From the NCBI GenBank assembly GCA_934755305.1, contig CAKVLD010000006.1, positions 1 through 64,000 of the forward strand: a stretch of DNA of 64,000 bases, given 5' to 3'. This document shows positions 10,750-21,192 of this stretch, piece by piece. Origin of the DNA: an uncultured Clostridium sp. (GTDB lineage Bacteria; Bacillota; Clostridia; Clostridiales; Clostridiaceae). A program made the position numbers and the translations under genes. The first letter of the stretch is position 1, and the number at the start of each line of letters is the position of its first letter. Below the pieces are notes generated by a model that made no database searches, was not told the DNA's origin, and saw only the letters and a program-made list of their open reading frames with translations.

Positions 10750-11361
10750 ATGAAGTTATTAATTTTTGATACAGAAACTACTAGTATAAGGCCTGGACAT
10801 ATATGCCAGTTAAGTTATATTACAATTGATGCATCTTCTAAACCTCAAAAAACTATAGGAAAAAACTTTTTTATAACAGTTGATGAAATGGATCCTAATG
10901 CTGAAGCTGTTCATGGATTTTCATTAGAAAAATTATATGAATTATCTGATGGAATGTATTTTGAAGATTTACTAGAAGATTTTATAAAGGATTTTGCAGA
11001 AGCTGATTTTATTATAGGTCATAACGTTAACTTTGATGTTAGATTTCTCAAACATGAACTAGAAGATATGGGAATAGATTATGAACCCAAAAACACTTTC
11101 TGTACAATGCAATACTATAAAGATATTTGTAAAATATTAAAGCCTAACGGCGAATATAAAAACCCTAAACTAGAAGAAGTTATTAATTTCTTAAATATTA
11201 CTAAAGAACAAATTTCATCTAAAGCTGATGAACTTTTTAGTGGTAGTGGTGATTATCATGATGCAAGATTTGATACAGCTGCAACTTACCTTGTAGTAAT
11301 TGAAGGTATGAAAAAAGGATATATTCCTGCTGGTTTCTTTAGTTCTAAACTAAAAAAATAA
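10750..11361 (+). CDS. DnaQ-like 3'-5' exonuclease
   Basis: DEDDh-type exonuclease fold, 203 residues. Exo I FDTETTS (about residues 6-12), Exo II GHNVNFDVRFL (about 97-107) and Exo III HDARFDTAATY (about 176-186) hold the expected acidic residues and histidine. It may be a proofreading subunit or a stand-alone nuclease; nothing nearby decides. I start at 10750 because GGGAGGA (from 10738) is correctly spaced there; an in-frame start 9 codons upstream would bury it. Convergent with the M48 protease gene. Confidence 0.88.
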   Translation: MKLLIFDTETTSIRPGHICQLSYITIDASSKPQKTIGKNFFITVDEMDPNAEAVHGFSLEKLYELSDGMYFEDLLEDFIKDFAEADFIIGHNVNFDVRFLKHELEDMGIDYEPKNTFCTMQYYKDICKILKPNGEYKNPKLEEVINFLNITKEQISSKADELFSGSGDYHDARFDTAATYLVVIEGMKKGYIPAGFFSSKLKK

Positions 11362-11365
11362 TATA

Positions 11366-11407
11366 AAAAACAAGCTATCTTAGTTATTTATGTGATAGCT
11401 TGTTTTT
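11366..11407. terminator. Bidirectional terminator
   Basis: AAAACAAGCTATC / GATAGCTTGTTTTT lies between convergent genes, with T-runs on both strands. Confidence 0.88.
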
Positions 11408-11414
11408 CATATTT

Positions 11415-12650
11415 CTAATGTTCTAATGTATACTTATTACTATTTTCTATTCTTTCTCTAACTGTTGGATGATCATAAGCCATCCACTTATAAATATTAT
11501 TAACATCTACTGGAGTTAGATTACTTTCTATAAATCTTATTTCTAACATTCCATTAGTTATTGGATCTTTTGTAACTTCCATAGCAAATTCATCTGCCTG
11601 AGTTTCTATCCTTCTCGAATATCCTGTTTCTAAAGGAGTTATTAATATTGCCATTATATTAAATATTACTATTATAAATGGTAAATTCTCTATAGTTCTA
11701 TACTCTCTTCCTTTTACTCTAATAAGTATATTATGAGCTGCTATTACTGTTAATATTAATATTATAATCTCTAATATCATAGAATTTTTAATATGATTCA
11801 ACTTATAATGCCCCATTTCATGTGCTGCTACAGATAATATTTCTTTTTCACTAAGTTTGTTTAAAGTAGTGTCCCAAAATACAATTCTTCTACTGTTATG
11901 TATTCCTGTCATATAAGCATTCATACTATTAGTTTTATAACTTTTTGGAATGACTTTTATCTCTAAATTATCTATTCCTGCTTCTTTAGATAATGAAAGT
12001 AATTTATCTTTCAATTCTCCTTCTTCCATATCTACAAGCTCATTTGTATATTCATCAATGTAAGGATATAAATAATTACCTCCAATGCTTACAATAATTA
12101 TTATTGCTGTCATCCATATATACCAATTTTTCTTCTTTAAATATATTAAATAAATTACTATTCCTACAGGTAACATAATTAATAAATCTTCTACGTTTCC
12201 CTTAAAATAATCCCCAATAAAACCTGTAAAACTTTGCATACTTAACCCTACTAATCTGAGCCTATAAAAACTACTAAATAAGATTTTAGGAAATATCAAA
12301 ACTTCCGAAAATATGCCATAAGCTAATATAATAAATACCCCTTCTAATATTTTATTTTTAAAAGCTCTCTTCTTAATAATTTCTATACCACCATAATAGT
12401 AAAAAAGTATTGGTGCCATAAAACTAATAGCTAGACCTGTAAAAAAATAAAATTCAGAGAATTGCAGGTTTGCATCAACCTTACTTGGCATATCAGGAAC
12501 TACTATTTCACCGTCTTTAACTTGATACTCTACTTTAACCTCTTCTTGTAACTTTTCTTTGTTTTTGTACTCTAAAAACATAGTACATCCAAACATTAAA
12601 ATAAATATTATTGAAAATGACATAAATGTTCTTACAAGAAACTTCTTCAT
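11415..12650 (-). CDS. M48-family membrane zinc metalloprotease (CAAX-protease/Ste24-like)
   Basis: The 411-residue protein has several membrane segments in its first half and a zinc-site helix HEMGHYKLNH near residue 277, with the downstream ligand motif ETQADEFA near residue 360. The arrangement fits M48A Ste24/CAAX protease 1-like enzymes more than the shorter HtpX. The likely role is membrane-protein turnover; the substrate is unknown. GGAGGAGTTG precedes the ATG. Confidence 0.85.
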   Translation of the reverse strand: MKKFLVRTFMSFSIIFILMFGCTMFLEYKNKEKLQEEVKVEYQVKDGEIVVPDMPSKVDANLQFSEFYFFTGLAISFMAPILFYYYGGIEIIKKRAFKNKILEGVFIILAYGIFSEVLIFPKILFSSFYRLRLVGLSMQSFTGFIGDYFKGNVEDLLIMLPVGIVIYLIYLKKKNWYIWMTAIIIIVSIGGNYLYPYIDEYTNELVDMEEGELKDKLLSLSKEAGIDNLEIKVIPKSYKTNSMNAYMTGIHNSRRIVFWDTTLNKLSEKEILSVAAHEMGHYKLNHIKNSMILEIIILILTVIAAHNILIRVKGREYRTIENLPFIIVIFNIMAILITPLETGYSRRIETQADEFAMEVTKDPITNGMLEIRFIESNLTPVDVNNIYKWMAYDHPTVRERIENSNKYTLEH

Positions 12651-12790
12651 TACAACTCCTCCATTCCTTATATTTATATTTTAACATAAGAGTATTTATA
12701 TCTAAAAAAACACATTTTGCTCTCATCATTTGTAATTGTATACATAATTGTGTATAATTTAAATAAATAACCTTCAAAGGAGATGTTTAT

Positions 12791-13009
12791 ATGACCTTTT
12801 CATCAAAAAATTTACTAACTTCCTTACTTGCTTTTGTGGGACTATCCATCTGCTTTACTCTTTTATTTGATTCTATATGGATAGGTATAATTATAGGTTT
12901 ATTTTTAAGTTTATGTATTTTTTATGATCCAAAAAAATATGAAAGTTCAAAAAGAAAGTTTGAAGAAAAAGAAAGAGAGAAAAATAACAAAAATAATCTT
13001 TCAATTTAA
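12791..13009 (+). CDS. Small two-helix membrane protein, unknown function
   Basis: The 72-residue product has two hydrophobic segments (about residues 9-25 and 28-45) and a charged, lysine/glutamate-rich C-terminal tail. AAGGAG precedes the ATG and a strong terminator follows, so it looks like a real single gene. I do not recognise a family. Confidence 0.7.
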   Translation: MTFSSKNLLTSLLAFVGLSICFTLLFDSIWIGIIIGLFLSLCIFYDPKKYESSKRKFEEKEREKNNKNNLSI

Positions 13010-13056
13010 AAAACTTCATTTAAGAGTTATATATTCATCTCTTAAATGAAGTTTTT
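13008..13056. terminator. Bidirectional terminator between small gene and pflA
   Basis: An 18-bp stem (AAAAACTTCATTTAAGAG and its complement) with T-runs on both strands lies between convergent genes. Confidence 0.88.
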
Positions 13057-13060
13057 ATAA

Positions 13061-13768
13061 TTATCTTGTGATTAATTTTTTATAACCTTCACATACTTCT
13101 TTATTCATTTCAGGAGTTCCTTCTAATGGATATGGTATATTTAATCCTTCGTACTTATTAACACCTAATAAATGATATGGTAATAATTCTACCTTTTCTA
13201 CATTTGGTATGTCTTGTATGTATTCATTAAATCTTTTTATATGCTCTTCTCCATCTGTTAAACCTGGTACTACTACGTGTCTTATCCACATCTTTGTATT
13301 ATTTCTCTTCATTGCTTCTAAGAAACTTATAGTTTCGTCCATTTCTCTTAAAGTTACATTTTTATAGCCTTCTCTAGTAATATCCTTAACATCGTAAAGT
13401 ACTAAATCAGTATACTTTAGAATTTCATCATATTCACCAAAACCAAATCCTGCGGTATCTAAACAAGTATTTATTTCATTTTCTTTACAAAGCTTTAATA
13501 CTTCTAAAAGAAATTCTGGTTGTCTTAATGGATCTCCTCCTGAAAATGTAACTCCACCGCCACTTCTTTCAAAATAAGGTTTAAATCTTTTTATTTTTCT
13601 TACAAGTTCTTCTGCAGTGTATTCCTCTCCCATATTTTGAGCCCATGTATCTGGATTATGGCAATACTTACATCTTAATGCACATCCTTGAAAAAATACT
13701 ACTACTCTAACTCCAGGACCATCTACAAGACCCATTGATTCTATTGAATGTATTCTGCCCTTAACCAC
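13061..13768 (-). CDS. pflA: Pyruvate formate-lyase-activating enzyme
   Basis: Radical-SAM enzyme that installs the glycyl radical on pyruvate formate-lyase. The 235-residue protein carries the cluster motif CALRCKYCHNPDTW (about residues 29-42) and the SAM-site GGVTFSGGDPLRQPEF (about 75-90). Start is a GTG at 13768 with GGAGGA seven bases away; the overlapping ATG is out of frame. The partner pflB is usually adjacent but is not here. Confidence 0.92.
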   Translation of the reverse strand: MVKGRIHSIESMGLVDGPGVRVVVFFQGCALRCKYCHNPDTWAQNMGEEYTAEELVRKIKRFKPYFERSGGGVTFSGGDPLRQPEFLLEVLKLCKENEINTCLDTAGFGFGEYDEILKYTDLVLYDVKDITREGYKNVTLREMDETISFLEAMKRNNTKMWIRHVVVPGLTDGEEHIKRFNEYIQDIPNVEKVELLPYHLLGVNKYEGLNIPYPLEGTPEMNKEVCEGYKKLITR

Positions 13769-13868
13769 GTCATCCTCCGTTAATAATAATTATTATTTTA
13801 AACAACTATTTGTTATTTAATACTTTTTTATTTTAACATATATATATGGGATTTAAAATCATATAATA

Positions 13869-14642
13869 TTACTTTCTTAAAATATCTAAAGTATGAGCAC
13901 TGGCACCTAAAAGTTCAGGTCTTTCACAAGTAGACAAATGATATTCAACAAATATCTTGAAAGTTTCTTCATCCATCTCTTTTAAAATAGGTCTCATATA
14001 ATCTGCTGGCCCATCTGCTGATATTAATTTAATTCTTTCAAGTCCAGCTTTATCTGAAATTTCTTTTATATCTTCTATTCTTACATAATCAAATAAGTCT
14101 TCCTTATCAGATACTGTATGAAAATCTTTTGTTAGCTTTCCATCTTTAATACATTGTTTAATATTATTTTGCTTAAATCCATAAGTTATTACACTAAATT
14201 CATTCATACAATAAGCTACTAAGATAACACCTCCTGGCTTTGTTACTCTTTTAGCCTCTTTTAAAGCTTTCACCTTATCTTCTATTGAATATAAATGATA
14301 CATAGGTCCAAATACTAAAGTTAAATCAAACATATTATCTTGAAATCTTGAAAGATTCAAAGCATTTCCTTGAAAGGCTTTTACTGTGCTTCCCTTTGCC
14401 TTTAAAGTACCTAAATTATGTTTTACAAGTTCAATTGCTGTAACATCATACCCTTCATTAGCAAGCTGTACTGAATATCTTCCTGTACCTGCTCCTACAT
14501 CTAATATTTTTGGATTTTCCATTTGATCTAAATACTCATGAATATACTTCATAGAAGTTATGTATTCTACTTGTCCGTGTCTTCTAGTTAGTCTTTTATC
14601 TTCACAAAATTTTATATAATATTTATCTAATTCCATTGTCAT
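13869..14642 (-). CDS. Class I SAM-dependent methyltransferase
   Basis: The 257-residue protein has the SAM loop ILDVGAGTGRYSVQLA (about residues 44-59), the acidic strand-2 residue in VTAIEL, and a motif-IV-like DLTLVFGPMYHL (about 107-118). The last third may bind the substrate. The acceptor cannot be inferred. The ribosome site is weak (GATGGGA), so the start could be the ATG two codons downstream. Apparently monocistronic. Confidence 0.8.
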   Translation of the reverse strand: MTMELDKYYIKFCEDKRLTRRHGQVEYITSMKYIHEYLDQMENPKILDVGAGTGRYSVQLANEGYDVTAIELVKHNLGTLKAKGSTVKAFQGNALNLSRFQDNMFDLTLVFGPMYHLYSIEDKVKALKEAKRVTKPGGVILVAYCMNEFSVITYGFKQNNIKQCIKDGKLTKDFHTVSDKEDLFDYVRIEDIKEISDKAGLERIKLISADGPADYMRPILKEMDEETFKIFVEYHLSTCERPELLGASAHTLDILRK

Positions 14643-14720
14643 TTTTTATACATTCCCATCTACTTTTTAGAATTTTCTTATTCTCTTATTATATAAATTC
14701 TTATTAAAGTTGTCTATGTA

Positions 14721-14753
14721 ATAAAAAAAGTGGCTTCGCTATGCTTCTGTTAA
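14721..14753 (-). repeat. Short intergenic repeat, copy 1
   Basis: On the minus strand the sequence reads TTAAyAGAAkCrTrGyGAAkCCAC followed by a T run, the same pattern as 41776-41807. It has an internal direct repeat (GAAGC, 5 bp, GAAGC) and lies just past the gltD terminator. Confidence 0.45.
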
Positions 14754-14797
14754 AAAAATACCTATATATTTAGTTTTGTTTCTAAACATATAGGTAT
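14751..14797 (-). terminator. gltBD terminator
   Basis: A long stem, ATACCTATAT..TTTAG (from 14758) with CTAAAcATATAGGTAT (to 14797), is followed on the minus strand by seven T residues. Confidence 0.88.
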
Positions 14798-14810
14798 TTA
14801 TCAAAATTAA

Positions 14811-16298
14811 TTATTCTAAATTAGTATATCCCATAAGACTTTTATCTACTTCTTTTGCAACTTCACGACCTTCTTTTATAGCCCATACTACTAAAGATTG
14901 TCCTCTATGCATATCTCCTGCTACAAATACATTTTCAGTAGTAGTCTTATATTTACCTTCTTCTGTTAATACATTAGTTCTTCCATTTACCTTAACATCA
15001 AAAGCTTTAGTTACATACTCTTGGCTTCCTAAGAATCCTGCTGCTATAAGTACTAAATCTGCCTCTAATACTTCTTCTGAACCTGGAATTTCAACCATAA
15101 TATTTCTTCCTGTAGCTTCATCCTTTTTAGCTGCAAGCTTAACTACTTTAACCTTACAAAGTTCACCTTTTTCATTACTAATAAATTCTTTAACAGTAGT
15201 TTGATACATTCTAGGATCATGACCAAATACAGCAATTGCCTCTTCTTGACCATAATCTGTTTTACAAACTCTAGGCCATTGTGGCCATGGATTACTATCA
15301 AGTCTTTCATCAGGTAACTTTGGCATCATTTCTAATTGAATAACAGATTTAGCTCCATGTCTAATAGAAGTTCCAACACAGTCATTACCTGTATCACCAC
15401 CACCAATTACAATAACATTTTTATCTTTAGCAGAAATATAGTTTCCATATTCCAAATTAGAATTCAAAAGACTTTTTGTAGTAGCTTTTAAGAAATCTAC
15501 AGCAAAATAAATTCCTTTTGCTTCTCTTCCTGGAGCTTTAATATCTCTAGGGTTTGAAGCACCACATGCTAAAATAACTCTATCATATTCTCTCATAAGT
15601 TTAGAGGCTTTATAGTTAGTTCCTATATTTGCATTAGTTATAAACTTAACCCCTTCTGATTTCATTACTTCTACTTTTCGTTCTACTATTTTTTTATCAA
15701 GCTTCATATTTGGTATCCCATACATTAAAAGACCACCAATTCTATCTTCTCTTTCATATACAGTTACATCATGTCCACGCTTATTTAACTGATCTGCTGC
15801 TGCAAGTCCTGAAGGACCTGAACCAACTATAGCAACTCGTTTTCCTGTTCTAACCTTTGGAGCTCTTGCCTTAGCTAATCCTGTATTATAAGCATTTTCT
15901 ATAATACTTTTTTCATTTTCTTTTATTGAAATAGCATCTCCATTTAATCCACATGTACAAGCACATTCACAAGGTGCTGGACATACTCTTGAAGTAAATT
16001 CAGGAAAGCTATTTGTTTTAATTAAACGTTCATAAGCTTGTTCTAAATTATTTGTATAAATTAAATCATTCCATTCAGGTATCAAATTATGAAGTGGACA
16101 TCCTGTAGTAGCACCATTAATAGTCATACCTGATTGACAGAAAGGTACACCACACTCCATACAACGTGCACCTTGAATTTGTTGTTTTTCCATTGGTAAA
16201 TCTATATGAAATTCATCAAAATTTTTAATTCTTTCTAGTGGTTCTATAGCCATACTACTTTCACGATCATATTCTAAAAATCCAGTTGGTTTTCCCAT
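14811..16298 (-). CDS. gltD: Glutamate synthase small subunit
   Basis: Passes electrons from NAD(P)H to the large subunit. The 495-residue protein has an N-terminal cysteine region for Fe-S clusters (CMECGVPFC, about residues 46-54, and CPAPCECACTC, about 104-114), an FAD-binding GSGPSGLAAADQL (about 157-169) and a second Rossmann motif VIGGGDTGNDCVG (about 297-309). It lies 12 bp after gltB and ends at the operon terminator. Confidence 0.95.
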   Translation of the reverse strand: MGKPTGFLEYDRESSMAIEPLERIKNFDEFHIDLPMEKQQIQGARCMECGVPFCQSGMTINGATTGCPLHNLIPEWNDLIYTNNLEQAYERLIKTNSFPEFTSRVCPAPCECACTCGLNGDAISIKENEKSIIENAYNTGLAKARAPKVRTGKRVAIVGSGPSGLAAADQLNKRGHDVTVYEREDRIGGLLMYGIPNMKLDKKIVERKVEVMKSEGVKFITNANIGTNYKASKLMREYDRVILACGASNPRDIKAPGREAKGIYFAVDFLKATTKSLLNSNLEYGNYISAKDKNVIVIGGGDTGNDCVGTSIRHGAKSVIQLEMMPKLPDERLDSNPWPQWPRVCKTDYGQEEAIAVFGHDPRMYQTTVKEFISNEKGELCKVKVVKLAAKKDEATGRNIMVEIPGSEEVLEADLVLIAAGFLGSQEYVTKAFDVKVNGRTNVLTEEGKYKTTTENVFVAGDMHRGQSLVVWAIKEGREVAKEVDKSLMGYTNLE

Positions 16299-16310
16299 AG
16301 CAATAATCTC

Positions 16311-19300
16311 CTATCTCTTTGTATTAGCATAAAATGCTTCTATTTGTGCCTGTTCACTACTTAGTCCTTTTTCTTCCATCTGAACAGTTGTCATTAACAT
16401 ACGTTTATATTCATGAGGTATAACCTTCTTGAATTTTGGCAAATACTCTCCAAAGTTTTCCAAAATTTCTTTTCCCTTCTTTGATCCAGTATTTTCAACG
16501 TATTCTTCAATTATCTCTTTTAGTTCTAATACATCATACTTAGAAGTAACTGCTTCTGATGAAACTAGAGCTTTATTTAGTTTTGTATATAAATCTCTAT
16601 CTTCATCTAATACATATGCGATACCACCACTCATACCAGCTGCAAAGTTTTTACCTGTTTTACCTAATACTATTACACGTCCACCAGTCATATATTCACA
16701 ACCATGTTCTCCAACACCTTCAACAACTGCTGTAGCACCTGAATTACGTACACAGAACCTTTCACCTGCAACACCATTTATAAATGCTTTACCACTAGTT
16801 GCCCCATATAAAGCAACATTACCAATAATAATATTTTCATCTTCTTTAAATTTAACACCTTTAGGAGGAGTTACTACTATCTTTCCACCTGATAATCCCT
16901 TCCCTAGGTAGTCATTACTATCTCCTACTAATCTTAAAGTTAACCCCTTTGGTATGAAAGCTCCAAAACTTTGGCCTCCACCACCATTACATTTAACTGT
17001 AAATGTATCATCAGATAAAGTATTGCAATACCTTTTAGTAATCTCTGCTCCAAATATTGTACCAAGAGTTCTATTTACATTAGTTACATTTAGTTCTACT
17101 GTTTTCTTAGTTTTATTTATAAGAGCAGTTTTAAACTTCTTAAGTAATACTTTTTCATCTACTGTCTTTTCAAGTTCAAAATCATAAACTTGCTTATTAT
17201 TATACTCAATCTTAGTGTATTCATCGCCTACATAAGGATTATTTATAATTCTAGAAAGATCAAGAGTTTGTGCTTTACCTGTATCTATATCTTTTCTTTG
17301 TCTTAAAAGATCTGTTCTACCTACTAACTCATCAACAGTTCTAACACCTAGTTTTGCCATATATTCTCTTAATTCTTCTGCTACAAATCTCATAAAATTA
17401 ATTACATATTCAGGTTTACCTTTAAATCTTTTTCTAAGTTCAGGATTTTGAGTAGCTATACCAACAGGACAAGTATCTAAGTTACAAACTCTCATCATTA
17501 CACATCCCATTGTTACAAGAGGTGCAGTAGCAAATCCAAATTCTTCTGCTCCAAGAAGAGCTGCTACTGCTACATCTCTACCACTCATAAGTTTACCATC
17601 TGTTTCTATAATAACCTTAGATCTTAAATCATTCATTATTAAAGTTTGATGTGTTTCTGCAACACCAAGTTCCCAAGGAAGACCTGCATTATATATAGAA
17701 CTTCTAGGAGCTGCCCCTGTACCTCCATCATAACCTGATACTAATATTACTTGTGCTCCAGCCTTAGCAACACCAGCTGCTACAGTACCTACACCTGCTT
17801 CTGATACAAGTTTTACTGAAATTCTAGCCTCCTTATTTGCATTTTTACAATCATAAATAAGTTGAGCTAAATCTTCAATAGAATATATATCATGATGTGG
17901 TGGTGGTGATATTAAACCTACTCCAGGAGTTGAATGTCTAGTTTTTGCAACCCAAGGATAAACCTTACCTGCTGGCAAATGTCCACCTTCACCTGGTTTT
18001 GCTCCTTGTGCCATTTTAATTTGAATTTCCTTAGCACTTACTAAATATCTTGATGTAACACCAAATCTACCAGACGCTACTTGCTTAATAGCTGAACATC
18101 TATTTAAACCATCTGGTCCTATAGTTAATCTTTCTAAATCTTCTCCACCTTCACCAGAGTTTGATTTACCACCAATCTTGTTCATAGCTATTGCTAAAGT
18201 TTCATGAGCTTCCTTTGAAATAGAACCATAACTCATAGCACCAGTTTTAAATCTCTTAACTATAGAATCAACACTTTCTACCTCTTCTATTGGAACTCCC
18301 TTTTCTGGATAATTAAATTCTAATAAACCTCTTAAGTTAACAGCATCATTTTCTTTATTTATTAATTTAGTATACTTTTTGAAAGTATCATAATCATTAT
18401 TCCAAGTTGCCTGTTGTAAAAGATGGATAGTTTCTGGATTATATAAATGCTCTTCTTTATCAGTTCTAAGCTTATGACTTCCTACACTATTTAAAGATAA
18501 GTCTACACTTAATTCTAATGGATCAAAAGCTTTTGAATGAAGATCATCCACTTGCTTTTCTATATCCTTAATACTAACTCCTTCTATTCTACTTACTGTA
18601 TTAGTAAAATATTTTTCTATAACATCTGAATTTATACCTATAGCCTCAAATATTTGAGATCCTTGATAAGATTGAATAGTTGATATCCCCATTTTAGAAG
18701 CAATTTTTACAATACCATCTAAAACAGCCTTATTATAATCATCAACAGCTGCATAATAATCTTTATCAAGCATATTTTCTTCTATAAGCTCTTTTATACT
18801 TTCCTGAGCTAAATATGGATTAATCGCACAAGCTCCATATCCAAGAAGTGTAGCAAAATGATGTACTTCTCTTGGTTCTCCACTTTCAAGTATCATAGCT
18901 ACAGCTGTTCTCTTCTTTGTTTTTACTAAATGTTGTTGCATAGCTGAAACTGCTAGTAATGAAGGGATAGCAACATGATTTTCATCTACTCCTCTATCTG
19001 AAAGAATTAAAATATTAGCTCCATCTCTATAGGCTCTATCTGTTTCTAGAAATAGATGTTCAATAGCTTTCTCTATAGAAGTGTTTTTATAATAAGTTAT
19101 TGGAATTACTTTTACTTTAAACCCTTCTACATTCATATTTTTAATCTTTAAAAGATCTGTACTTGTTAATATAGGATTATTAACCTTTAATACCCTACAG
19201 TTAACTGCCTCTTCTTCCAACAGATTACCATCTTCACCTATATAAACTGATGTTGATGTTACTATTTTCTCTCTTATTGCATCTATTGGAGGATTTGTTA

Positions 19301-20870
19301 CTTGGGCAAATAATTGTTTAAAATAATTAAATAAAGGTTGTTTAGTTTCTGATAAAACTGCTATAGGACTATCTATTCCCATAGCTGCCATTGGTTCTTT
19401 ACCAGTCTTAGCCATAGTAAGAATTGAAGTTTTTACATCTTCATAACTATAACCAAAAGCTTTTTGAAGTTTAGCCCTTGTTTCTTTTGAATATTCTTCT
19501 ACCTTTTTATTAGGTATAGTAAGTTCTTTAAGTTCTATTAAATTACTATCAAGCCATTCACCATAAGGCTGTCTATTAGCATAATAATCCTTTAATATAT
19601 CATCATCTACAAGCTTACCATTAACAGTATCAACTAATAGCATTTTTCCTGGTCTTAATCTATCTTTAACTACTATTTTACTAGGATCTATATCAAGTAC
19701 ACCTACTTCTGATGATAAGATTAAATAATCATCATCTGTAATGTAATATCTAGATGGTCTAAGTCCATTACGATCAAGTACAGCACCCATAATATCACCA
19801 TCACTAAACAATATTGATGCTGGACCATCCCATGGTTCCATCATAGTAGCATAATATTGATAAAAATCTTTCTTAGCTTGACTTATTGTATTATTATTAT
19901 CCCAAGGTTCTGGAATTGTTATCATTACAGCTAGTGGTAATGGCATACCACTCATAACTAAGAACTCTAATGTATTATCAAGCATAGCTGAATCTGAACC
20001 TTCTTGATTTATTACTGGAAGAACTTTATGCATTTCATCTTTTAAATATTTAGAACACATAGTTTCTTCTCTTGCAAGCATTCTATCAACATTTCCACGA
20101 ATAGTATTAATTTCACCATTATGAACCATAAATCTGTTTGGATGAGCTCTTTGCCAACTTGGATTAGTATTAGTACTAAAACGTGAATGAACCATTGCTA
20201 TTGCTGATTCATAATTTTCACTTTGAAGATCTTCAAAAAATAATCTTAATTGTCCTACTAAGAACATACCTTTATAAACTATTGTACGACTAGATAAAGA
20301 TACAACATATGTATTATCATTACTTTGTTCAAATACCCTACGTGCAACATAAAGTCTACGATCAAAATCTAATCCTTTAGCTATATTTTTAGGTCTTGCT
20401 ACAAATCCTTGCATTATACAAGGCATACAATCTACAGCCTTATGTCCTAATACACTTGGATTTGTTGGAACCTCCCTCCATCCAAGAAATTCCAACCCCT
20501 CTTTTTCTACTATAATTTCAAACATTTTTTTAGCTTGGTTTCTTTTTAGTTCATCTTGTGGGAAGAAAAACATCCCAACTCCGTAATCTCCTTCATTACC
20601 TAATGAAATTCCTAAAGGCAAACATACTTTTTTAAAGAATTTATGTGATATTTGAAGTAATATACCTACTCCGTCTCCAGTTTTTCCTTCTGCATCTTTA
20701 CCAGCTCTATGCTCTAAATTTTCAACAATCTTTAAAGCATTAGCTACGGTTTCATGAGTTTTAATTCCTTTGATATTAACTATAGCCCCAATACCACAAT
20801 TATCGTGTTCAAATTTTGAATCATATAAGCCTTCATATGATTCTTTTCTTTTAATATCACCTTTTCTCAT
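16311..20870 (-). CDS. gltB: Glutamate synthase large subunit
   Basis: Converts 2-oxoglutarate and glutamine to two glutamates. The 1519-residue protein has the normal order: an N-terminal class II amidotransferase domain beginning at Cys in HDNCGIGAI (about residue 25, after a propeptide), a central domain, an FMN-binding synthase domain (GEGGEDLERL, then GGTGAAPRSS) with the 3Fe-4S cysteines in CVMMRVCNLDTCPVG, and a C-terminal GXGXG beta-helix. AAAGGA precedes the ATG. The pair is the main ammonium-assimilation route with glutamine synthetase, which is not in this window. Confidence 0.96.
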   Translation of the reverse strand: MRKGDIKRKESYEGLYDSKFEHDNCGIGAIVNIKGIKTHETVANALKIVENLEHRAGKDAEGKTGDGVGILLQISHKFFKKVCLPLGISLGNEGDYGVGMFFFPQDELKRNQAKKMFEIIVEKEGLEFLGWREVPTNPSVLGHKAVDCMPCIMQGFVARPKNIAKGLDFDRRLYVARRVFEQSNDNTYVVSLSSRTIVYKGMFLVGQLRLFFEDLQSENYESAIAMVHSRFSTNTNPSWQRAHPNRFMVHNGEINTIRGNVDRMLAREETMCSKYLKDEMHKVLPVINQEGSDSAMLDNTLEFLVMSGMPLPLAVMITIPEPWDNNNTISQAKKDFYQYYATMMEPWDGPASILFSDGDIMGAVLDRNGLRPSRYYITDDDYLILSSEVGVLDIDPSKIVVKDRLRPGKMLLVDTVNGKLVDDDILKDYYANRQPYGEWLDSNLIELKELTIPNKKVEEYSKETRAKLQKAFGYSYEDVKTSILTMAKTGKEPMAAMGIDSPIAVLSETKQPLFNYFKQLFAQVTNPPIDAIREKIVTSTSVYIGEDGNLLEEEAVNCRVLKVNNPILTSTDLLKIKNMNVEGFKVKVIPITYYKNTSIEKAIEHLFLETDRAYRDGANILILSDRGVDENHVAIPSLLAVSAMQQHLVKTKKRTAVAMILESGEPREVHHFATLLGYGACAINPYLAQESIKELIEENMLDKDYYAAVDDYNKAVLDGIVKIASKMGISTIQSYQGSQIFEAIGINSDVIEKYFTNTVSRIEGVSIKDIEKQVDDLHSKAFDPLELSVDLSLNSVGSHKLRTDKEEHLYNPETIHLLQQATWNNDYDTFKKYTKLINKENDAVNLRGLLEFNYPEKGVPIEEVESVDSIVKRFKTGAMSYGSISKEAHETLAIAMNKIGGKSNSGEGGEDLERLTIGPDGLNRCSAIKQVASGRFGVTSRYLVSAKEIQIKMAQGAKPGEGGHLPAGKVYPWVAKTRHSTPGVGLISPPPHHDIYSIEDLAQLIYDCKNANKEARISVKLVSEAGVGTVAAGVAKAGAQVILVSGYDGGTGAAPRSSIYNAGLPWELGVAETHQTLIMNDLRSKVIIETDGKLMSGRDVAVAALLGAEEFGFATAPLVTMGCVMMRVCNLDTCPVGIATQNPELRKRFKGKPEYVINFMRFVAEELREYMAKLGVRTVDELVGRTDLLRQRKDIDTGKAQTLDLSRIINNPYVGDEYTKIEYNNKQVYDFELEKTVDEKVLLKKFKTALINKTKKTVELNVTNVNRTLGTIFGAEITKRYCNTLSDDTFTVKCNGGGGQSFGAFIPKGLTLRLVGDSNDYLGKGLSGGKIVVTPPKGVKFKEDENIIIGNVALYGATSGKAFINGVAGERFCVRNSGATAVVEGVGEHGCEYMTGGRVIVLGKTGKNFAAGMSGGIAYVLDEDRDLYTKLNKALVSSEAVTSKYDVLELKEIIEEYVENTGSKKGKEILENFGEYLPKFKKVIPHEYKRMLMTTVQMEEKGLSSEQAQIEAFYANTKR

Positions 20871-21192
20871 ACAACCTATCCTTTCTCGTCTTTTTGTTAA
20901 TATTTATAATACTACCTTTTTAAGATTTTAAAAGATTTGCATGTATTTTACTTATATAAAAAAGTTTTTTTATCATATCCTTTAAAAATATAAATGGTTT
21001 ACTTTAAAAAAATAAGGCGAACAAATTCGCCTTTCCAATTTAATACATACATCATACCTTTTCTTAACTCTTTATCGTTTTAACCTTTAATATTTTATTA
21101 CTTTAATAATTTATTTTATTTTTTTCTAAATTTCGTTAATTTGAACCAACTTAATAATAATAACTTCACCCACATAATTATATTTAAGCTTT
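20871..21192 (-). other. Intergenic region: terminator of the upstream operon plus gltB leader
   Basis: A hairpin AAGGCGAA (21014-21021) / TTCGCCTT (21026-21033) with a minus-strand T-run ends the transcript from 21193-23022. The remaining 140 bp before gltB must hold its promoter. I see no T-box or riboswitch and cannot place the -10 box with confidence. Confidence 0.6.

Noticed and set aside
16429..17187. Plus-strand frames of 160 and 77 codons inside gltB
   Set aside because: They are antisense shadows of a strongly conserved gene; the products are proline/serine-rich low-complexity sequence.
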